From: Pseudomonas persica
GTDB taxonomy: Bacteria > Pseudomonadota > Gammaproteobacteria > Pseudomonadales > Pseudomonadaceae
NCBI RefSeq assembly: GCF_900291015.1
Contig: NZ_OLKL01000045.1
Coordinates: forward strand, 161,551 to 225,550
DNA length: 64,000 nucleotides
Direction of reading: 5' to 3'
Both the position numbers and the translations under genes were made by a program. Each line of letters starts with the position of its first letter. Position 1 is the stretch's first letter. Of this stretch, positions 50,875 to 60,330 are shown piece by piece. The notes beneath the pieces were generated by a model. That model saw only the letters and a list, made by a program, of their open reading frames with translations. It did no database searches and had not been told where the DNA came from.

Positions 50875-50964
50875 TGGCGGAGAGATAGGGATTTGAACCC
50901 TAGGTACTGTTGCCAGTACAACGGATTTCGAATCCGTCCCGTTCGACCACTCCGGCATCTCTCC
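50875..50964 (-). tRNA. tRNA-Ser (CGA)
   Basis: 90 nt with encoded CCA. On the minus strand: acceptor GGAGAGA / TCTCTCC, D arm, anticodon stem ACGGA and TCCGT with loop TTCGAAA (anticodon CGA), a long class II variable arm (TACTGGCAACAGTA region), and the T arm GGGTTCAAATCCC. The long variable arm fits serine. Confidence 0.95.
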
Positions 50965-51054
50965 AATGCCGCGCATCATACCAGCGTTATTTTGAAACGC
51001 AAATCTTTTTTCAAAAAAACCGCGTGGTATCAGGCGCTTGCGTGAACGTGCCGC

Positions 51055-51765
51055 TTACAGCGGCACGCCCAGGCGCTTGGCAACTTCTTCGTAGGCTTCG
51101 ATCACGTCGCCCAGGCCCTGGCGGAAGCGGTCCTTGTCCATCTTCTTGCGGGTCTCTTTGTCCCACAGGCGGCAGCCGTCCGGGCTGAACTCGTCGCCCA
51201 GCACGATCTGGCCGTGGAATACGCCGAACTCCAGCTTGAAGTCGACCAGCAGCAGGCCGGCGTCATCGAACAGCTTGCTCAGCACTTCGTTGACTTTCAG
51301 CGACAGCTTTTTCATTTCGACCAGTTGCTCGGCGGTGCCCCAGCCGAACGCGACAACGTGCGATTCGTTGATGAAGGGGTCGCCCTTCTCGTCGTTCTTC
51401 AGGAACAGCTCGAAGGTGGACGGCTCCAGCTTGATGCCCTCCTCCACGCCCAGGCGCTTGACCAGGCTGCCGGCCGCGTAGTTGCGCACCACGCACTCGA
51501 CCGGGATCATGTCCAGCTTCTTCACCAGGCACTCGTTGTCGCCCAGCAGCTTGTCGAACTGGGTCGGCACGCCGGCTTCTTCCAGTTTCTGCATGATAAA
51601 GGCGTTGAACTTGTTGTTCACCATGCCTTTGCGGTCGAGCTGTTCGATGCGCTTGCCGTCGAACGCCGAAGTGTCGTTACGGAACAGCAGGATCAAGCGG
51701 TCGGCGTCGTCGGTCTTGTAAACCGATTTGGCCTTGCCGCGGTAGAGTTCGTCGCGTTTTTCCAT
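51055..51765 (-). CDS. purC: SAICAR synthase
   Basis: 236 residues, usual length. Phosphoribosylaminoimidazole-succinocarboxamide synthase of purine synthesis. MEKRDELYRGKAKSVYKTDD (ATP lid), FRNDTSAFDGKR, VECVVRNYAAGS and LLLVDFKLEFG, then DEFSPDGCRLWD, are family signatures. Last gene of dapA-bamC-MBL-purC, 30 bases after the MBL gene. Confidence 0.96.
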   Translation of the reverse strand: MEKRDELYRGKAKSVYKTDDADRLILLFRNDTSAFDGKRIEQLDRKGMVNNKFNAFIMQKLEEAGVPTQFDKLLGDNECLVKKLDMIPVECVVRNYAAGSLVKRLGVEEGIKLEPSTFELFLKNDEKGDPFINESHVVAFGWGTAEQLVEMKKLSLKVNEVLSKLFDDAGLLLVDFKLEFGVFHGQIVLGDEFSPDGCRLWDKETRKKMDKDRFRQGLGDVIEAYEEVAKRLGVPL

Positions 51766-51795
51766 GATTGGGCTCCGCTTGCTTGAGGTGTTGGG

Positions 51796-52554
51796 CTAGG
51801 CGATTTCACGCCAGTCGAGCCCGTGTTCCTGATTCGCCACCTGGAGCCAGTCCGGGTCGCACCCGAGGGTGTCGACGAAGCACTGGCGAGCCAAGTGTGG
51901 CAGGTTGTTCTTGCTGCTGAGGTGGGCCAGCACCAGGTGTTGCAGGTTGTTCCAGCCCAACTCGTGCACCAGGCGCGCGGCCTGGTGATTGTTCAAATGC
52001 CCTTGCATGCCACCCACCCGCAGCTTCAAAAAGGCCGGGTAGTGACCACGTGCCAGCAGGTCGCGGCAGTGGTTGGCCTCGATCAGCAGTGCATCCAGGC
52101 CCTGGTAACGCTCCAGCAGCAGCGCATCGTACGAGCCCAGGTCGGTCAGCATGCCGAAACGCCGCTGGCCGTCGCTGACCACGTACTGCAGCGGCTCGTA
52201 GGCGTCGTGCTCGACCCGCGCCGCGGTCACTTCCAGGGCACCGATACGCAGGCTGTCGCCACAAGCGAGAAAACCGGCCACCTCCACCGGCTTGCGCATG
52301 CCGCGCAAGGTCCCTTGGCTGAGGTAGACCGGTACATTGTAGCGCCGTGACAGCAAGCCGACCCCATGCACGTGGTCGGCATGTTCATGGGTCACCAGTA
52401 CCGCACTGAGCTGGGCCGCCGACACGCCGAGCAGCGCCAGGCGCCGCTCGGTCTCGCGCAGGGAGAACCCGCAATCGACCAGGATGAACGTGTCACCACT
52501 GGCGATCAGCGTGCCGTTTCCCTGGCTGCCGCTTCCGAGTACCGCGAAGCGCAC
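51796..52554 (-). CDS. MBL-fold metallohydrolase (WalJ/VicX-like)
   Basis: 252 residues. Metallo-beta-lactamase fold: FAVLGSGSQGNGTLIASGDT, metal motif VTHEHADHVHGVGLL, later EANHCRDLLARGHYP and LAHLSSKNN. Relatives (YycJ/WalJ) act as nucleases or unknown hydrolases. Its ATG abuts the bamC stop. Confidence 0.88.
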   Translation of the reverse strand: MRFAVLGSGSQGNGTLIASGDTFILVDCGFSLRETERRLALLGVSAAQLSAVLVTHEHADHVHGVGLLSRRYNVPVYLSQGTLRGMRKPVEVAGFLACGDSLRIGALEVTAARVEHDAYEPLQYVVSDGQRRFGMLTDLGSYDALLLERYQGLDALLIEANHCRDLLARGHYPAFLKLRVGGMQGHLNNHQAARLVHELGWNNLQHLVLAHLSSKNNLPHLARQCFVDTLGCDPDWLQVANQEHGLDWREIA

Positions 52555-53676
52555 TTAACCCAGGTGGTCCTGAATGGCGCTCAGCACGCGGCGGGCGACA
52601 TCGGCCGGAGCCACGGTGTTGATGTTCTTCTCGACCGTGACCTGCACGCTCTCGCCTACCTTGCTCAGGCGAACCTGGTAACGCTCGGCACGGGCTTCAC
52701 GCTCTTCCTTGGTCGGCTCGCTGCCGAACATGCGGCCGAAGAAGCCAGGCTGGTTCTGCTTGTCTTCAGGCTTTTCCGACAGGTTGATGTAGTACAGGCC
52801 CAGGCTGCGGTTGATGTCCTCGACACGCCACTCGCCACCCTGCTCCAGGGCACGGCCCACGCTGGACCAGGCGCGGTCCAGGTCGGCGCCCAGGTACAGC
52901 ACCGGGTTGCCACTGCCGTCTTCGCTCAGGCTGACGCGGCTTGGCGCGTCGAAATCGCGCGCGGCCAGCAGCGACACCGAACCGCCCTTCTCGGCGCTGC
53001 GGTTCATGCTGGCAAGCATTTCGTCGACCAGCAGGGCATCGGCACCGGTGTTGCTGGAGGTGGACGGGAAATCGGGCTCGGCGGTGCTGCCGGCCGGGCG
53101 CTCGACGCTGACCACATACACTTCGGAGGTGTTGCGCTGCACGCCAGGCTCCATGCGCACACGCACACGCACTTCGCTGTCAGCGCTGCTGGCAGTGCTG
53201 GCCAGGCGCTGGCCGAGCGATGCCGACAGTTCGTCGAAACGCTGCCAGGTCGTGTTGAATTCGCCGGTTTGCGGGCGCTCTTCGGCGATGCGGAAGCCGT
53301 TGTCCTCGAAGAACTGGCGGGCTACCGGCCAAACTTCGGCCGGCGAATGCTGGGCCAGCACCCAACGGCTGCTGCCACTGCGCTGCAAGCTGTAGTCGGT
53401 AACCTGGGCGGCGCCACCGGTCATCGGTTGCGGGCGCGGCACCTCGAACTCGCCGGTGGCGCTGTCGTCGGCGACGTTACGCGGGATCGGCAGCAGCGGG
53501 TCAAGGCGCTTGACGTTGCTGGCGTCCGGCGGCAGCTGCATCGGCGCAGTCGGGCGCGCCTGCAGGTAATCGCTGCCGCGGTCGCGGAAATAGCCATCCT
53601 CGCCCCACAGCCAGCCACACCCACTGGTGCTGGAGATGATCAGGGCAAGGGCGGAAAGACCAGCCAGTCGCTTCAT
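52555..53676 (-). CDS. bamC: Outer membrane assembly lipoprotein BamC
   Basis: 373 residues. Signal and lipobox SSTSGC (Cys 20), then an unstructured N-terminal lasso (DYLQARPTAPMQLPPDA) followed by two helix-grip domains (PVARQFFEDNGFRIAEERPQTG; LDRAWSSVGRALEQGGEW). Part of the BAM complex that folds outer-membrane proteins. Placed 15 bases after dapA, the usual order. Confidence 0.92.
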   Translation of the reverse strand: MKRLAGLSALALIISSTSGCGWLWGEDGYFRDRGSDYLQARPTAPMQLPPDASNVKRLDPLLPIPRNVADDSATGEFEVPRPQPMTGGAAQVTDYSLQRSGSSRWVLAQHSPAEVWPVARQFFEDNGFRIAEERPQTGEFNTTWQRFDELSASLGQRLASTASSADSEVRVRVRMEPGVQRNTSEVYVVSVERPAGSTAEPDFPSTSSNTGADALLVDEMLASMNRSAEKGGSVSLLAARDFDAPSRVSLSEDGSGNPVLYLGADLDRAWSSVGRALEQGGEWRVEDINRSLGLYYINLSEKPEDKQNQPGFFGRMFGSEPTKEEREARAERYQVRLSKVGESVQVTVEKNINTVAPADVARRVLSAIQDHLG

Positions 53677-53691
53677 GCGGTGTACTTCCTC

Positions 53692-54579
53692 TTAAACCAG
53701 TACGCCGGACTGGCGCAAGGCAGTACGGACTTTTTCGTGGCAGCCTTCGCTCAGCCAGGTCAGCGGCAGGCGAATGCCCTTTTGCATCAAGCCCATTTCG
53801 ACGAGTGCCCATTTCACCGGGATCGGGTTGGACTCGCAGAACAGGTCTTTGTGCAGCGGCATGAGTTTTTCGTTGATTGCGCGGGCCTTCTCGGCATTGC
53901 CCGCAAGGGCGGCCTCGCACAGATCGGCCATTTCGCGCGGGGCGACGTTGGCGGTGACGGAGATGTTGCCCTTGCCGCCCATCAGGATCAGCTCGACGGC
54001 GGTCGGGTCGTCGCCGGACAGGACGATGAAGTCGCTGTCGACGCCATCGAGGATCGCCTTGGCACGTACCAGGTCGCCGGTGGCTTCCTTGATACCGATG
54101 ATGTTCTTGATTTTCGACAGGCGGATCACGGTCTCGGCCTGCATGTCGCAGGAGGTGCGGCCGGGTACGTTGTAGAGGATCTGCGGGATGTCGACGGCTT
54201 CGGCGATGTGCTTGAAGTGCTGGTACAGGCCTTCTTGCGTCGGCTTGTTGTAGTACGGCACCACCAGCAGGCAGGCGTCGGCGCCGGCATTCTTGGCGTT
54301 CTGGGTCAGGTGCACGGCTTCGGCAGTGGAGTTGGCACCGGTGCCGGCGATGACCGGGACCGGTTTGTTGCTGCGCTTGACGCGCTCGACCACATGCTTG
54401 ATGACCAGGATGTGTTCTTCGACATCCAGCGTGGCGGACTCACCGGTTGTGCCGACAGCGACAATCGCGTGGGTGCCGTTTTCCAGGTGGAAGTCTACAA
54501 GTTTGTCGAGGCTGCCCCAGTCCACACGCCCTTGTGCATCCATGGGTGTGACCAATGCCACCATACTGCCCGCAATCAT
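53692..54579 (-). CDS. dapA: 4-hydroxy-tetrahydrodipicolinate synthase
   Basis: 295 residues from ATG 54579 with CAGGAG upstream. MIAGSMVALVTPMDAQGRVD, VAVGTTGESATL, Tyr in ILYNVPGRTSCD, Schiff-base Lys in IIGIKEATGD. It condenses pyruvate and aspartate semialdehyde in lysine and diaminopimelate synthesis. First gene of its operon, divergent from gcvR. Confidence 0.95.
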   Translation of the reverse strand: MIAGSMVALVTPMDAQGRVDWGSLDKLVDFHLENGTHAIVAVGTTGESATLDVEEHILVIKHVVERVKRSNKPVPVIAGTGANSTAEAVHLTQNAKNAGADACLLVVPYYNKPTQEGLYQHFKHIAEAVDIPQILYNVPGRTSCDMQAETVIRLSKIKNIIGIKEATGDLVRAKAILDGVDSDFIVLSGDDPTAVELILMGGKGNISVTANVAPREMADLCEAALAGNAEKARAINEKLMPLHKDLFCESNPIPVKWALVEMGLMQKGIRLPLTWLSEGCHEKVRTALRQSGVLV

Positions 54580-54838
54580 GTAACTGCTCCTGCCGGAAAA
54601 AGAGAGCGGTAATGGTACTGGGGGCATCGGCCTTGCACAAGCGAAGCAGGCAGGCGGAGCATTCCCCTCGGCGCCTTATTTCGCTACCCTTGATGCTTTG
54701 ATCGGTGCAGCGCGGCCCGCCGGGCCGTCGACCTTGCTCCCCGCCAGCGTCCACGACCTCGCATGCGAGCCCCGGGCCCTGCCGACAGGAGGCTTTCGCC
54801 CGTCCTGTGCCGACCGCTCATCGCTTTAGGAATGCTGC

Positions 54839-55399
54839 ATGTCCACCCCCACCGTCCGCGAACAATTCCTTGTCATCAGTGCCCTGGGCCCCAACCCCAT
54901 GGAGCTGGCCAACGTCCTCAGCCGCGCTGCCTTCGAAAACCGCTGCGCGGTGGTCACCTCGCGCCTGAGCCGCCACGGCGAGACCAGCGCCCTGGTACTG
55001 CAGGTGGGCGGCAGCTGGGACGCCCTGGCGCGTCTCGAAGCCATGCTGCCGGGCCTGGGCAAGAAGCACGGTCTGACCCTGGACGTGGTGCGCAGCGCCG
55101 ACCAGGAAGTGCGCCCGCAGGCCCTGCCCTACGTGGCCTACGTCAGCGCCGCCTACCGCCCGGACATCATCAACGAGCTGTGCCAGTTCTTCCTCGACCA
55201 CCGCGTCGAGCTGGAAGCCATGACCTGCGACACCTACCTGGCGCCGCAGACCGGCAGCAGCATGCTCAACGCCCAGTTCACCGTGATTCTGCCGGCCGGC
55301 ACCCAGATCAGCTGGCTGCGTGACCAGTTCCTGGACTTTGCCGATGCCCTGAACCTCGATGCGCTGATCGAGCCATGGCGGCCACAGAACCCAATGTAA
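54839..55399 (+). CDS. gcvR: Glycine cleavage repressor GcvR (double ACT protein)
   Basis: 186 residues with two ACT-type domains (REQFLVISALGPNPMELANVLSR; YVAYVSAAYRPDIINELCQFF). GcvR-type proteins bind glycine and act on GcvA; in Pseudomonas the role is less clear. The 259-base gap to dapA holds both promoters and a GC-rich hairpin at about 54715-54730. Bcp starts 11 bases after its stop. Confidence 0.88.
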   Translation: MSTPTVREQFLVISALGPNPMELANVLSRAAFENRCAVVTSRLSRHGETSALVLQVGGSWDALARLEAMLPGLGKKHGLTLDVVRSADQEVRPQALPYVAYVSAAYRPDIINELCQFFLDHRVELEAMTCDTYLAPQTGSSMLNAQFTVILPAGTQISWLRDQFLDFADALNLDALIEPWRPQNPM

Positions 55400-55410
55400 G
55401 GAAACCGACC

Positions 55411-55884
55411 ATGGCTGTAGCACTCGACCAACCCGTTGCCGACTTCCAGGCCCAGGCCACCAGCGGGCAAACCGTCAGCCTGGCCGGGCTCAAGGGCCGG
55501 CAAGTGGTGGTGTACTTCTACCCGAAGGACAGCACTCCGGGCTGCACTACCGAAGGCCAGGGCTTCCGCGACCAGCATGATGCCTTTGCCGCGGCCAACA
55601 CCGTGGTGTTCGGCGTGTCGCGCGATGGCATCAAGTCGCATGAGAACTTCAAGGCCAAGCAAGGCTTCCCGTTCGAGCTGATCAGCGACAAGGACGAAGC
55701 CCTGTGCCAGCTGTTCGACGTGATCAAGCTGAAGAAGCTGTATGGCAAGGAATACCTGGGCGTTGACCGCAGCACCTTCCTGATCGACAAGGACGGTGTG
55801 CTGCGCCAGGAATGGCGCGGGGTGAAGGTGCCGGGGCATGTGGATGCCGTGCTGGCTGCTGCTCAGGGCCTGAACAAGGCTTGA
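55411..55884 (+). CDS. bcp: Thioredoxin-dependent thiol peroxidase (Bcp/PrxQ)
   Basis: 157 residues. Peroxidatic Cys in YFYPKDSTPGCTTEGQGFRD (about residue 47). The resolving Cys five residues later in E. coli Bcp is Gly/Gln here, so it is a one-Cys type or uses the Cys in ALCQLFDV. TAAGGAAACC before ATG. Co-transcribed with gcvR. Confidence 0.92.
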   Translation: MAVALDQPVADFQAQATSGQTVSLAGLKGRQVVVYFYPKDSTPGCTTEGQGFRDQHDAFAAANTVVFGVSRDGIKSHENFKAKQGFPFELISDKDEALCQLFDVIKLKKLYGKEYLGVDRSTFLIDKDGVLRQEWRGVKVPGHVDAVLAAAQGLNKA

Positions 55885-55892
55885 GAGCGGTT

Positions 55893-55990
55893 TGGGCTTC
55901 TTCGCGGGTAAACCCGCTCCCACAGGCTCGGCACTGCCCTTGAGGGCTGTGGTGTACCTGTGGGAGCGGGTTTACCCGCGAAGAAGGCAA
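55893..55990. repeat. REP pair
   Basis: CTTCTTCGCGGGTAAACCCG and GGGAGCGGGTTTACCCGCGAA around 36 bases, between convergent genes. Confidence 0.85.
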
Positions 55991-55998
55991 CACAACTC

Positions 55999-57069
55999 CT
56001 AAAGCATCGGCGAGACGCTAGGCTCCTGTCTGGGCCAGGCATCCAGCACTGCCTTGATCAAGGTCGCCAGCGGGATTGCGAAGAAAATCCCCCAGAACCC
56101 CCACAACCCGCCAAACAGCAACACCGCGCAAATGATCGCCACCGGGTGCAGGCTGACCGCCTCGGAGAACAGCAGCGGCACCAGCACGTTACCGTCCAGC
56201 GCCTGGATGATCGCGTACACCGTCATCAGGTAGATGAACTGGTCACCCCAGCCCCACTGGAACAGTGCGATCAGCGTCACCGGCACGGTCACCACCACCG
56301 CACCCACGTAAGGCACCACTACCGACAGCCCCACCAACAGCGCCAGCAACGCGGCGTAGTTGAGCCCCAGGCTGATGAAGGCTATGTAGGTGGCAATGCC
56401 GCAGATCAGGATCTCGATGCCCTTGCCGCGGATGTAGTTGGCGATCTGCCGGTTCATCTCGTTGCCCACCCGGTTCAGCAGGCTGCGCTGGCGTGGCAAG
56501 TAGCCGCTGACCCAACGGCCGATCAGTTCGCGGTCCTTGAGAAAGAAAAACACCAGGATCGGCACCAGCACCAGGTAAATCATGGCGTTGACCAGCAGTG
56601 GCAGGCTCGATAGCGAGAAGGTCAGTGCCCACTGGCCGAACTTGCCGATTTCCCCGCGCACCGACTCGATGGCATGCAGCACCTGCTCGTCCGACACCAG
56701 GTGCGGGTAACGCTCGGGCAACAGCAACAGCAGCGACTGCCACTTGCCGAGCATGCCCGGCAGTTCGTTGAACAGAGTGATCAACTGGTGCCACAGCAGC
56801 GGCACCAGCACCAGCATGAACACCGCCAGCGCCCCCATGAACAGGGCGAACACCAGCATCACCGCCAAGCGGGTCGGTACCCGCACGCGCTCCAGGGCAT
56901 TGACCAGCCCCTGCATCAGAAACGCCAGCACCATGCCCGCCAGCACCGGCGCCAGCATGCCACCCAGGGTGAGTACCGCAGTAAAAGCCAGGAACAACAG
57001 GACCGCCAGCACCACCGCTTCCTCATCGGAGAAGTAACGCTGCATCCAGTCGCGAAGCACTTTGAACAT
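55999..57069 (-). CDS. AI-2E-family transporter (PerM-like permease)
   Basis: 356 residues, 7-8 helices in the TqsA/PerM pattern: TLGGMLAPVLAGMVLAFLMQGLVNAL early, PILVFFFLKDRELIGRWVSGYLP in the middle and QWGWGDQFIYLMTVYAIIQALDGNVLVPLLF late. Family members export small molecules or act as Na+/H+ antiporters. 19 bases after the TusA-like gene. Confidence 0.88.
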   Translation of the reverse strand: MFKVLRDWMQRYFSDEEAVVLAVLLFLAFTAVLTLGGMLAPVLAGMVLAFLMQGLVNALERVRVPTRLAVMLVFALFMGALAVFMLVLVPLLWHQLITLFNELPGMLGKWQSLLLLLPERYPHLVSDEQVLHAIESVRGEIGKFGQWALTFSLSSLPLLVNAMIYLVLVPILVFFFLKDRELIGRWVSGYLPRQRSLLNRVGNEMNRQIANYIRGKGIEILICGIATYIAFISLGLNYAALLALLVGLSVVVPYVGAVVVTVPVTLIALFQWGWGDQFIYLMTVYAIIQALDGNVLVPLLFSEAVSLHPVAIICAVLLFGGLWGFWGIFFAIPLATLIKAVLDAWPRQEPSVSPML

Positions 57070-57088
57070 TGATGATCCTTGGAAAGAC

Positions 57089-57328
57089 TCAGGCCTTGCG
57101 CAGCCAGTAGGTGTAGGTACCGGCCTCGACCGTTTCCCGCAGCAGGGTATGACCTGCCAGCTGGGCGAAAGTGCGGAAGTCGCGCTGCGAGCCGGCGTCC
57201 GTGGCGATCACCTTGAGCACCGCGCCGCTGGCCAGACGGTTGAGCTCCATCTTTGCCTTGAGCAGCGGCAAAGGGCAATTCAGCCCGCTGGCGTCCAGCT
57301 CGGCGTCACAGGTCAGGGTGTCACTCAT
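57089..57328 (-). CDS. TusA-like sulfurtransferase
   Basis: 79 residues. TCDAELDASGLNCPLPLLKAKMELN carries the CPxP motif with the sulfur-accepting Cys (about residue 18). TusA-type proteins relay sulfur from desulfurases. The paralogue next to a PerM-like permease is a frequent pair. ATG 57328 fits the family start. Confidence 0.88.
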   Translation of the reverse strand: MSDTLTCDAELDASGLNCPLPLLKAKMELNRLASGAVLKVIATDAGSQRDFRTFAQLAGHTLLRETVEAGTYTYWLRKA

Positions 57329-57450
57329 TGCAGGGCTCTCCAAAGGCATTGCCGGGCTGTATCTTGAATGGGCCGGTTAGGATAGCGCCACTGGTCGCCA
57401 ACGTGTGAGCCCGCTACAGTAGGTATCTTTGACCGACGCGAGCTTCATGC

Positions 57451-58887
57451 ATGAATCTACTGCGCCCTACCCTGCTGACGCTGGCCTGCCTGTTGGCCCT
57501 ACCTGGCCATGCTGACGACCTGCCATCACTGGGCGACGCCAGTTCCGCGATCGTCTCGCCACAACAGGAACACCAGCTTGGCCGCGCCTGGCTGAGCCTG
57601 TTGCGTGGCCAGGTCAACCAGCTCAACGATCCGCAGCTCAAGGACTATGTTGAAACCAGCGTGTACCGATTGGCCGAAACCAGCCAGTTGCAGGACCGGC
57701 GCCTGGAATTCATCCTCATCGACAGCCGCGAACTGAACGCCTTCGCGGCCCCGGGCGGCATCGTCGGGGTCAACGGCGGGCTGTTCCTCAACGCCCAGAC
57801 CGAAGGCGAGTACGCCTCGGTACTGGCCCACGAACTGGCGCACTTGTCGCAGCGCCACTTCGCCCGCGGCGTCGAGGCCCAGCAGCGCATGCAGCTGCCG
57901 ATGATGGCGGCGCTGCTGGCCGGTATCGTGTTGGCAGCCGGTGGTGGCGGCGATGCCGGTATCGGCGTGATCGCCGGCACCCAGGCGGCGGCAATCCAGG
58001 AACAGCGGCGCTTCTCGCGGCAGAACGAACAGGAAGCCGACCGTATCGGCATCCAGAACCTGGAAAAGGCCGGCTACGACCCGCGCAACATGCCGACCAT
58101 GTTCGAGCGCCTGGCCCGGCAGTACCGCTACGACGCCAAGCCGCCGGAATTTCTGCTGACCCACCCGGTAACCGAGTCGCGTATCGCCGACACCCGCAAC
58201 CGTGCCGAGCAGGCCCCCAAGGGCGGCGTCGAGGACAGCATGCGCTACCAGCTGATTCGTGCTCGTGTGGCACTGACCTACGAAGGCACCCCGGGGCTGG
58301 CGGCCAAACGCTTCCGCGCCCAGCTGGACGAAGACCCCAAGCTGGATGCCGCGCGTTACGGCCTGGCCCTGGCGCAGATCAAGGGCGGCCAGCTGAACGA
58401 GGCGCGTGAACTGCTCAAGCCGCTGCTGGCCAAGGCGCCCAACGACATTACCTACAACCTGGCGCAGATCGACCTGGATATCACCAACAACCGCCTGGCC
58501 GACGCGCAGCAGCGTGCCGAACGCATGCAGGGCCTGTACCCGGGCAACTACCCGCTGAAACAGGTACGTGCCGATCTGCTGGTGAAGCAGAACAAGCCCG
58601 CCGAGGCGGAAAAGGTGTTGAACGAGCTGGTGAAGAGCCGGCCGGATGACCCGGACGTGTGGTACGACATGGCCGAAGTGCGGGGCCTTTCGGGCAATAC
58701 CATTGGTTTGCACCGGGCGCGGGCCGAGTACTTCACTCTGGTGGGCGATTTTGACCAGGCCATCCAGCAGCTGGATTACGCCAAGCGCCGGGCGGGCGGC
58801 AACTTCCCGCTGGCAGCACAGATTGACCAGCGCCAGCGCGAGGTGATGGAGCAGCAGCGCATGGTTCAGGAAATGATGGGGCGTTGA
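57451..58887 (+). CDS. bepA: M48 metalloprotease with TPRs (BepA/YfgC-like)
   Basis: 478 residues. Signal peptide ending GHADD; HELAH zinc motif at 127-131 and EQEADRIG (third ligand Glu), then TPR helices from about residue 270 (NEARELLKPLLAKAPNDITYN; AEKVLNELVKSRPDDPDVWY). BepA degrades stalled outer-membrane proteins such as LptD at the BAM complex. Confidence 0.9.
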   Translation: MNLLRPTLLTLACLLALPGHADDLPSLGDASSAIVSPQQEHQLGRAWLSLLRGQVNQLNDPQLKDYVETSVYRLAETSQLQDRRLEFILIDSRELNAFAAPGGIVGVNGGLFLNAQTEGEYASVLAHELAHLSQRHFARGVEAQQRMQLPMMAALLAGIVLAAGGGGDAGIGVIAGTQAAAIQEQRRFSRQNEQEADRIGIQNLEKAGYDPRNMPTMFERLARQYRYDAKPPEFLLTHPVTESRIADTRNRAEQAPKGGVEDSMRYQLIRARVALTYEGTPGLAAKRFRAQLDEDPKLDAARYGLALAQIKGGQLNEARELLKPLLAKAPNDITYNLAQIDLDITNNRLADAQQRAERMQGLYPGNYPLKQVRADLLVKQNKPAEAEKVLNELVKSRPDDPDVWYDMAEVRGLSGNTIGLHRARAEYFTLVGDFDQAIQQLDYAKRRAGGNFPLAAQIDQRQREVMEQQRMVQEMMGR

Positions 58888-58888
58888 G

Positions 58889-58980
58889 GGCCCTTTCGCG
58901 GGTAAACCCGCTCCCACAGGGACCGCACCGCCCGTGAGCGCTGCGCTGTACCTGTGGGCGGGTTTACCCGCGAAGAAAGC
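58889..58980. repeat. REP pair
   Basis: CTTTCGCGGGTAAACCCGCTCC and the inverted CTGTGGGCGGGTTTACCCGC, which has lost the AGC of GGGAGC. Confidence 0.82.
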
Positions 58981-58994
58981 GACGCGGTATAACG

Positions 58995-60053
58995 TCAGGC
59001 GTTACCGGACAACTTCAGGCGCGCCGCTTGGGTAAAGTCCAGCATCCGGTTCAACGGCTTGATCGCCTTCGGCACCAGCGCCGGGTCGACAAAAATCTCG
59101 TTCGTGCCATTACGCAGGCAATCCAGCACCCGCTCCAGGGTGTTCATCGCCATCCACGGACAGTGCGCGCAGCTGCGGCATGCCGCGCCGTTACCGGCGG
59201 TGGGGGCTTCGACGAACTCCTTGTCCGGGCACAGCTGCTGCATCTTGTAGAAGATGCCGCGGTCGGTGGCGACGATGAAGGTCTTGTTCGGCAGGGTCTG
59301 GGCGGCCTTGATCAGCTGGCTGGTGGAGCCCACCGCGTCGGCCAGTTCGATCACCGCCTCCGGCGACTCGGGATGCACCAGAATCGCTGCATCCGGGTAC
59401 AGCGCCTTCATGTCGGCCAACTGGCGCGACTTGAACTCTTCGTGAACGATGCAGGCACCGTCCCACAGCAGCATGTCGGCACCGGTCTGCTTCTGGATGT
59501 AACGCCCCAGGTGCTGGTCCGGGCCCCAGATGATGGTCTCGCCGTTGTCCATCAGGCTTTCGACGATTTCCAGTGCGCAGCTCGAGGTCACCACCCAGTC
59601 GGCACGGGCCTTCACGGCAGCGGAAGTGTTGGCGTAGACCACCACGGTACGCTCGGGGTGCTGGTCGCAGAAGGCCGAGAACTCTTCCACCGGGCAGCCC
59701 AGGTCGAGCGAGCAGGTGGCCTCCAGGGTCGGCATCAGCACGCGTTTTTCCGGGGTGAGGATTTTCGCTGTTTCGCCCATGAAGCGCACACCGGCAACGA
59801 TCACGGTTTCGGCCGGGTGGTTCTTGCCGAAACGGGCCATTTCCAGCGAGTCGGAGACGCAGCCGCCGGTTTCTTCGGCCAACGCCTGGATGACCGGGTC
59901 GCAGTAATAGTGGGCGACCAGCACGGCGTTCTGGGCCTTGAGCTCGGCAGCGATGGCCGCACGGTATTCGGCCTCCTGCTCGGCTGTCAGCGGGTTGGGC
60001 TGCTTGGCGTCGAGGTGGGCCTGAACCAACAGGCGTTCGGAAATCTGGGTCAT
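58995..60053 (-). CDS. nadA: Quinolinate synthase
   Basis: 352 residues. Joins iminoaspartate and dihydroxyacetone phosphate for NAD synthesis with a [4Fe-4S] cluster held by three Cys: ATCSLDLGC, VVTSSCALEIVES, and CRSCAHCPWMAMNTLE. VLVAHYYCDPVIQALAEETGG and VIVAGVRFMGETAKIL are further signatures. The 277-base gap to the next gene holds only a REP and its promoter region. Confidence 0.96.
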   Translation of the reverse strand: MTQISERLLVQAHLDAKQPNPLTAEQEAEYRAAIAAELKAQNAVLVAHYYCDPVIQALAEETGGCVSDSLEMARFGKNHPAETVIVAGVRFMGETAKILTPEKRVLMPTLEATCSLDLGCPVEEFSAFCDQHPERTVVVYANTSAAVKARADWVVTSSCALEIVESLMDNGETIIWGPDQHLGRYIQKQTGADMLLWDGACIVHEEFKSRQLADMKALYPDAAILVHPESPEAVIELADAVGSTSQLIKAAQTLPNKTFIVATDRGIFYKMQQLCPDKEFVEAPTAGNGAACRSCAHCPWMAMNTLERVLDCLRNGTNEIFVDPALVPKAIKPLNRMLDFTQAARLKLSGNA

Positions 60054-60235
60054 GATCGCTGGACCTGCAGGCGCTTGTGCGCGTCAAATCGAGTGTATCA
60101 CCCGGCCCTGGCAGATCGGCCAAGGGCGCCGGACGGCACACAGGCCGCCACGGCCCTCTGCGGGCGCGGATTATTATCGGAGGCCGAAGGCTACAGACAA
60201 TCCAGCGATTTCTAAAGCGGTTTTTGTGTTGCCTG

Positions 60236-60325
60236 TACCGGCCTCTTCGCGGGTGAACCCGCTCCCACAGGGTCTGCCAAACTCCTGTGGGAGCGGGTTC
60301 ACCCGCGAAGAGGCCGGTACAGGCT
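60236..60325. repeat. REP pair
   Basis: GGCCTCTTCGCGGGTGAACC and GGTTCACCCGCGAAGAGGCC around about 30 bases, a near-perfect long palindrome. Confidence 0.85.
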
Positions 60326-60330
60326 TTCGA

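Noticed and set aside
52366..54612. 748-codon plus-strand frame opposite bamC and dapA
   Set aside because: It is the complement of two well-supported genes in GC-rich sequence, runs across their boundary, has His/Gln/Ala/Gly-rich composition typical of shadow frames and no ribosome site.
3491..60325. Repeated palindromes considered as CRISPR repeats
   Set aside because: They are single or paired REP units scattered between genes, not regularly spaced arrays with unique spacers, and no cas genes are present.
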